Assembly (NCBI RefSeq): GCF_900142005.1 | Contig: NZ_FQZL01000007.1 | Span: forward strand, 124,001-188,000 | Length of the DNA stretch: 64,000 nt | Reading direction: 5' to 3' | DNA from: Dethiosulfatibacter aminovorans DSM 17477 | GTDB taxonomy: Bacteria > Bacillota > Clostridia > Tissierellales > Dethiosulfatibacteraceae | Shown here: positions 60,158-64,000 of the stretch, one piece after another | Layout of the letters: each line of letters opens with the position of its first letter | Numbering within the stretch: position 1 is the stretch's first letter | Position numbers and translations under genes: made by a program | Notes under the pieces: model-generated | Databases searched by the model: none | Seen by the model: only the letters and a program-made list of their open reading frames with translations | Told to the model about the DNA's origin: nothing

Positions 60158-60897
60158 TATATCCTTCCTTCATCGTAGCATATCCTTATGGACATGATAG
60201 TGAGCACCAGTATGTAGACCAGAAGAACGACAACCGAGAACCAGTAGGTATTCCTTCCGAAAGCCGCAGCCCTCATAAGCCTTACGGAATGGGTAAGGGG
60301 CATAATCTCAATTATGTTTCTCATGACTGCAGGCAGTCCGTCCACGTCAAAGAATGTTCCGCAAAGGAAGGACATGGGTGTAATTACGTAGGTAGAAAAC
60401 CTGTTGAGATCGTAGTGGGTGTCTATTGATGCAGCCGTGAAAAATCCAAGTGCTGAAAACACCAGTGTGTTCATAGCCATGGAAAGGAAGAATATTCCCG
60501 GATTCAGTATCCTGCTTCCTGCAATGAATGCAACAGCCATTAGAAGCATGGCTGCATACATTCCCCTAAGGGATCCTGCAACTATATATCCAAGTGCGAT
60601 GTTTTTGGTTTTTATTGGTGAAATTATATAATTCTCAAAGCTTTTCTCCTGGAGCCTTGACATGCTAACCCTTACGGATACTCCTGAGTAAGCAGACCTC
60701 ATGGATGTCATAGCTGCTATTCCGGGGGCCAGATAATGAAAGTATGAATATTCTCCAAGATCGATGACCTTTCCAAAACCTAGTCCGAATGTCACAAGGT
60801 ACAGCAGTGGTGATATGAGCTGTGAACTTGTAATCTTTGTGAACCGACTCTTGAAGAACATCCATTCACGCCATAGTATAGCTGTCATTTCCATCAA
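60157..60897 (-). CDS. ABC-2 type transporter permease
   Basis: The 246-residue protein has six hydrophobic segments and ABC2_membrane features, starting TAILWREWMFFKSRFTKITSS and with YNYFSPLxY-like LLYLVTFGLGFG and MPLTHSVRLMRAAAFG. It pairs with the ATPase that overlaps it by four bases. ABC-2 permeases usually export lipids, polymers or drugs, which is unusual for a cobalamin-controlled unit where BtuC-type importers are expected. Confidence 0.9.
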   Translation of the reverse strand: MMEMTAILWREWMFFKSRFTKITSSQLISPLLYLVTFGLGFGKVIDLGEYSYFHYLAPGIAAMTSMRSAYSGVSVRVSMSRLQEKSFENYIISPIKTKNIALGYIVAGSLRGMYAAMLLMAVAFIAGSRILNPGIFFLSMAMNTLVFSALGFFTAASIDTHYDLNRFSTYVITPMSFLCGTFFDVDGLPAVMRNIIEIMPLTHSVRLMRAAAFGRNTYWFSVVVLLVYILVLTIMSIRICYDEGRI

Positions 60898-61733
60898 ATC
60901 ACCTTCTTCTTTGTAAAATTGTAGAAAACATCCTCAAGAGTTGTGTTCCTGATTGTAAAGTTGTCTTGAAGGTTTTGGCCCTCTTCCCTGGCGGATTCAA
61001 GATCCCTGTGGTAGCTGTACTTCTCCTCATAGTCCGAGTTTCTCCACTGGAGGGTTACCTTCCCTAGATTGTCTATCAGCTGGGACGGCTTGGACTGGGA
61101 GTAGAGTTTTGCATTATCTATGAGAATCACCTCGTCGCTAAGATTTTCAGCCTCGTCAATATAATGGGTTGTAAGAAGGATTGTTGTCCCTTCCTTCTTA
61201 AGCCTTATGAGCTCCGTCCAAATTTCCTTCCTGGAAACAAGATCTATCCCCACGGTAGGCTCGTCCAAAAACAAGACCTTTGGCTCGTGGATTATTGCTT
61301 TTGCTATCATGAGCTTTCTCTTCATTCCCCCTGACAGCTGGCCTACCTTTTTCTTCCTGTGGTCCTGGAGGCCGAACTTTTCAAAAAGGTATTCTATTCT
61401 TTCCTTCATATACGCCTTGTCAAGCTTGTAAAGCCTGCCTGCGAAAACCATATTCTGATAAATGGTAAGCTCCTTGTCAAGGTTGAGATGCTGTGATACA
61501 AGTCCCAGCTTGCTCTTTATTTCAGTGCTGTCCTTTGTATATTGTTCCCCTTCGATATAGACCCTTCCCGAGTCTGGAGTCAAAAGACCCATTATGGTTC
61601 TTATAATCGTCGTTTTCCCCGCTCCGTTTGGACCAAGGAGGGAAACAAACTTCCCCCTGTCTATCTGCAGGTCAAAGTCTTCCAGTTTGAATTTTCCGCC
61701 GTATGATTTGTTTATCTTTTCAAGCCTAATCAT
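60894..61733 (-). CDS. ABC-2 type transporter ATP-binding protein
   Basis: The 279-residue protein has Walker A GPNGAGKTT, signature QLSGGMKRKLMIAKAI, Walker B VLFLDEPTVGID and the switch His (LLTTHYIDEAENLSDEV). It energises the overlapping permease gene. It overlaps the upstream binding-protein gene by eight bases, so these three are one translational unit. Confidence 0.95.
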   Translation of the reverse strand: MIRLEKINKSYGGKFKLEDFDLQIDRGKFVSLLGPNGAGKTTIIRTIMGLLTPDSGRVYIEGEQYTKDSTEIKSKLGLVSQHLNLDKELTIYQNMVFAGRLYKLDKAYMKERIEYLFEKFGLQDHRKKKVGQLSGGMKRKLMIAKAIIHEPKVLFLDEPTVGIDLVSRKEIWTELIRLKKEGTTILLTTHYIDEAENLSDEVILIDNAKLYSQSKPSQLIDNLGKVTLQWRNSDYEEKYSYHRDLESAREEGQNLQDNFTIRNTTLEDVFYNFTKKKVI

Positions 61734-63105
61734 TTATTCCACCAATTTTTTCAAATATTTCCACTGCCTGGCAACAGGTTACTTCCCCATCCGGGTTGAA
61801 GTTATTGCCCTCTGTTTCAAACACTCCTGCCTCCACAAGTCTTTCAACAATCCTCGGGCTTTGACACTGTCCAAGGTCCTCTATCTCAACTTCTCTTACT
61901 TTCTCAAAATCACTTTTCATCATCCATATTGCTTCAGCAAAATCTTCCCTTGTAACTGCTTCATCGGGATTGAAGAACATTCCCCTGGATGTGAAATCAT
62001 AATCAAGTATTCCTCTTCCGACGGCAGTCTCTACATATTCAAAGTATTCATGGTCGGGCTTCACATCTTCAAAATCACCGTAATACCTGCTTCTTTCCTC
62101 GGAAAAATAACTGTAGTCGGGATAGAATATCTGCATGCCTGCATATGTAACAATCATTTCAGCAAGAACTTCCCTTGTCAAGGTGCTCTCATCCGACAGG
62201 TAGTCTATTGATCTGTATTCTTCGGGATCCAACAGTCTTTTCATTTCCCTGACTCCCTTTGGCATCATCATTGTCGGAGAGGAAATAGACTTGCTTATTT
62301 CGTATACCTTCCCTTTTCTGACAGCCTTTATATCTTCTGAGTCCTTCCTTTCATATACAGCCCTGAGACTTCCTCCAAGGTCCTTGAATCCCGTCTGGGT
62401 GAAGTATATGTCTGCATTCAAAGTGTCTTCTTCATAGATGCCTCCGGCATAATTCATCATGGATGCTTCAACGGAAGAATCCTCGAGCAGGAGCATCTCC
62501 ATATCGCTTGATTCGAAGGATGCGGACTTGCCGACTTCTGCACCGACCTTCTCCCTTTCAAGGGAATCCATTATTTCGTCAAACAGCAGTTCAGATTTTT
62601 TCTCAAGCCCCACAGTCATTCCGAGTTTTTTCAAATATCCACCAAGATCCTCAAGCCTTTCCGGATAGAGGGATACCACATTTATTCCGCTTCTCAACAG
62701 GATGTCTGTCTGGTCCCTGTAAAGCCTTCTTATTTCGGGAGTGATAAGTACAAGATCCGGATTTGCAGATATAATCCCTTCCGCATCCTTTTCCAGGTTG
62801 AATTTTTCCAGCCCCCCTATTTCAAGTGGGTATACTTCCTGATATCCGACGCCCACCAGAAGGTGCCCCGCTCCCAGGCTGTAAAGATTTTGTGTATGGC
62901 TCGTTTCAAGGGATATTATCCTCCTTGCAGCATCATCCATGAGTATGACCCTTCCGTCACTGTCTTCAAATTCGATTTCAGCAATCTTGGGCAACACCTT
63001 CTTTATTCCATTGACGCCTGCTTCAATAGGAACCCTCATGAGGAAAACCATCGCAACCATAAGCACCATTGCTGCATATATTTTTTTCAATCCTATTTTT
63101 TCCAT
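61726..63105 (-). CDS. BtuF-like periplasmic-binding protein with C-terminal SLH repeats
   Basis: The 459-residue protein has an N-terminal membrane segment or signal peptide (about 8-26). A Peripla_BP_2 domain of the BtuF/FecB type follows (about 45-295: RIISLETSHTQNLYSLGAGHLLVGVG, ANPDLVLITPE). From about 310 come S-layer homology-type repeats (LTREVLAEMIVTYAG, FFNPDEAVTREDFAEAIW, FNPDGEVTCCQAVEIF). It could be held in the cell wall by SLH binding and capture a corrinoid or metal complex. It follows the cobalamin riboswitch after a 245-nt leader. GAGGA precedes the ATG by seven bases. Confidence 0.88.
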   Translation of the reverse strand: MEKIGLKKIYAAMVLMVAMVFLMRVPIEAGVNGIKKVLPKIAEIEFEDSDGRVILMDDAARRIISLETSHTQNLYSLGAGHLLVGVGYQEVYPLEIGGLEKFNLEKDAEGIISANPDLVLITPEIRRLYRDQTDILLRSGINVVSLYPERLEDLGGYLKKLGMTVGLEKKSELLFDEIMDSLEREKVGAEVGKSASFESSDMEMLLLEDSSVEASMMNYAGGIYEEDTLNADIYFTQTGFKDLGGSLRAVYERKDSEDIKAVRKGKVYEISKSISSPTMMMPKGVREMKRLLDPEEYRSIDYLSDESTLTREVLAEMIVTYAGMQIFYPDYSYFSEERSRYYGDFEDVKPDHEYFEYVETAVGRGILDYDFTSRGMFFNPDEAVTREDFAEAIWMMKSDFEKVREVEIEDLGQCQSPRIVERLVEAGVFETEGNNFNPDGEVTCCQAVEIFEKIGGIND

Positions 63106-63163
63106 TATCTATCCTCTTTCTTAACAATCGCTAAACGGTAGTTTTTCAAACCAAAGTTGGCAA

Positions 63164-63208
63164 CCACGACCCTTGCCAAGGTAATTTCAAGTTACAGTAA
63201 GGTCGTGA
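63164..63208 (-). other. Structured leader between riboswitch terminator and gene
   Basis: CACGACC (63165-63171) pairs with GGTCGTG (63201-63207) and encloses two small hairpins, CCTT-gcc-AAGG and GTAA-tttcaag-TTAC, giving a three-way-junction shape. It lies 60 bases before the ATG at 63105. Its purpose is not known; the CGACC/GGTCG arms also occur in the repeat at 6576-6660, which may be chance. Confidence 0.35.
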
Positions 63209-63271
63209 CCAATAGGTATCAACAATCACGCTTACCTATATTTAAATTGTTGTGCCGCTAGCTGCAGCAGC

Positions 63272-63296
63272 AAAAAAAGGACACCCAAAGGTGTCC
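63272..63296 (-). terminator. Terminator of the cobalamin riboswitch
   Basis: On the minus strand GGACACC, loop TTTG and GGTGTCC are followed by TTTTTTT. It lies about 55 nt beyond the B12 box, the usual position for an intrinsic terminator of the expression platform. Confidence 0.85.
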
Positions 63297-63351
63297 TATT
63301 ATTCACGCAAATAGCCAACCTTCCCTCCGAAGAATGTTTAATCTTTCGTTT

Positions 63352-63498
63352 CAAGGCAGGTCTTCTGACTTAAGGCTCTCATCTTTTCCCTTCCCGTTCC
63401 GAGGAACAGTGGTTCTGAAAAGCATAACCTATTCACAGCAGCGGGGGCTGTAGAGGATTCACACCTCTTTCCCTATTTACCAATATGGTACCGTAAAA
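63352..63498 (-). ncRNA. Cobalamin riboswitch
   Basis: On the minus strand the elements follow in order: GGTACC arm, GGGAAAGAGGTGTGAATCCTC, ACAGCCCCCGCTGCTGTGA, CCACTG with CGGGAAGG, and the B12 box AAGTCAGAAGACCTGCC at 63355-63371. These define the class I/II cobalamin aptamer. It precedes the binding-protein/ABC-2/amidase/cbiL operon. Binding should favour the terminator at 63272 and turn the operon off when cobalamin is plentiful. Confidence 0.97.
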
Positions 63499-63554
63499 CT
63501 TGTTAATTTTGCTTTATTATACATTATCTGCATCCCGGGTACAAGTTGTTTTTG

Positions 63555-64000
63555 CTAGAATCTCTGCTCTATGAGACCCTTTCTGTAGGCATCAAGGAGC
63601 TCGTTGAGTATCTGGATGGTGGCTTTCATGTCTCTTCCCTTGTCAGTATCCTCGACAAGAAGCCTCTTATGCTCCTTCTTTACATAGACCTCCTGGGGAA
63701 CCATGTCCTCGTTCTTCTTTATTGTCACCTTATGGTCCTCAAAGGGTTCGTGGGAGACAAGTATCATGGCCTGGGAATTGAATATGAGGGTATATCCCGC
63801 AATTCCAGTAGTCTTCTGGTAGGCCTTTGAAAACCCGCCGTCGATTACAAACATCTTTCCCTTTGCCTTTACAGGGTTTTCACCCTTCATTGTCTTTACC
63901 GGAACATGTCCGTTTATTATCCTTCCTCTTTCAGCATTCAACCCGAATTCTTCAAGGATCATATTGCATTTTTCAACATCATCCCTGAACAGATAGTAGG
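63555..64000 (-). CDS. fbp: Class III fructose-1,6-bisphosphatase, C-terminal part (cut by window edge)
   Basis: The frame is open from the window end. It reads YYLFRDDVEKC, ILEEFG, GRIINGHVPVKTMKGENPVKAKGKM and VIDGGFSKAYQKTTGIAGYTLIFNS, the C-terminal metallophosphatase half of Firmicute Fbp (about 650 residues in full). 148 residues are present. It removes the 1-phosphate of fructose-1,6-bisphosphate in gluconeogenesis. An internal ATG at 63962 is not the start, because the frame continues through it without a break. It ends 57 bases before the riboswitch. Confidence 0.95.
   Translation of the reverse strand, partial: YYLFRDDVEKCNMILEEFGLNAERGRIINGHVPVKTMKGENPVKAKGKMFVIDGGFSKAYQKTTGIAGYTLIFNSQAMILVSHEPFEDHKVTIKKNEDMVPQEVYVKKEHKRLLVEDTDKGRDMKATIQILNELLDAYRKGLIEQRF

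Noticed and set aside
61594-62211. 205-codon frame on the plus strand across the binding-protein and ATPase genes
   Set aside because: Overlaps two firmly assigned genes and shows no recognisable sequence.
1-64000. CRISPR arrays, tRNA or rRNA genes, phage or integron genes
   Set aside because: No regularly spaced repeats, cloverleaf sequences, integrase or capsid-type genes were found when reading the window.

Overview
The window looks like a chromosome segment of a low-GC, anaerobic Firmicute (Clostridia or Tissierellia type). Supporting signs are strong GGAGG ribosome sites, ferredoxin-linked 2-oxoacid oxidation, phosphotransbutyrylase/butyrate kinase, sigma-54 activators of the fermentative type, c-di-GMP-I and cobalamin riboswitches, and no respiratory-chain genes. 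The exact genus cannot be fixed from sequence alone. An amino-acid or organic-acid fermenter related to Dethiosulfatibacter or Sedimentibacter is only a guess.

Region 1 (1-16713) begins with the tail of a MarR regulator and a DegV/FakB fatty-acid-binding protein on the + strand. The rest is a minus-strand signalling block. A c-di-GMP-I riboswitch precedes an operon of multi-receiver proteins (REC-REC; REC-REC-histidine kinase; REC-PAS-GGDEF-HD-GYP). Next come a PAS histidine kinase, an SBP-GGDEF-EAL protein, a decayed PAS-EAL gene, a 5TM-PAS-GGDEF-HD-GYP protein and a sensor-PAS-GGDEF-EAL protein. The block therefore makes, breaks and senses c-di-GMP.

Region 2 (16800-31590) is mixed housekeeping and accessory content: cysQ-like phosphatase, manA, an ABC-F ATPase, a small cysteine-paired membrane protein, a MarR gene with an early in-frame stop, an AhpD-like protein next to a lipoyl-domain dihydrolipoamide dehydrogenase, a ribose ABC operon (rbsD-rbsA-rbsC-GMC oxidoreductase-rbsB), a Crp/Fnr regulator with palindromic sites, and a paired DMT transporter. 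Two copies of an unidentified structured RNA-like element of about 105-109 nt lie at 18885-18993 and 30562-30666.

Region 3 (31600-56780) is a large sigma-54 regulon. Three -24/-12 promoters each have a very long perfect palindrome centred 82-82.5 bp upstream of the -24 GG, all built from TTGCA...TTGCAA boxes. They drive (a) a GltS-like carrier plus an amidohydrolase, (b) a 12-gene operon ilvD-larA-like-ATPase-2-oxoacid:ferredoxin oxidoreductase-fadN-fadA-fadE-kdgT-gntP, and (c) ptb-buk-activator. Two paralogous PAS-AAA+-HTH activators are encoded beside them. The genes together suggest uptake and fermentation of a hydroxy or dihydroxy acid through a 2-oxoacid, an acyl-CoA, beta-oxidation and acyl-phosphate to ATP. 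The substrate is unknown.

Region 4 (56780-64000) holds an aminotransferase, a MITE/REP-like element, a cobalamin-riboswitch-controlled operon (BtuF-like binding protein with SLH repeats, ABC-2 ATPase and permease, nitrilase-fold amidase, CbiL), and the 3' part of a class III fructose-1,6-bisphosphatase.
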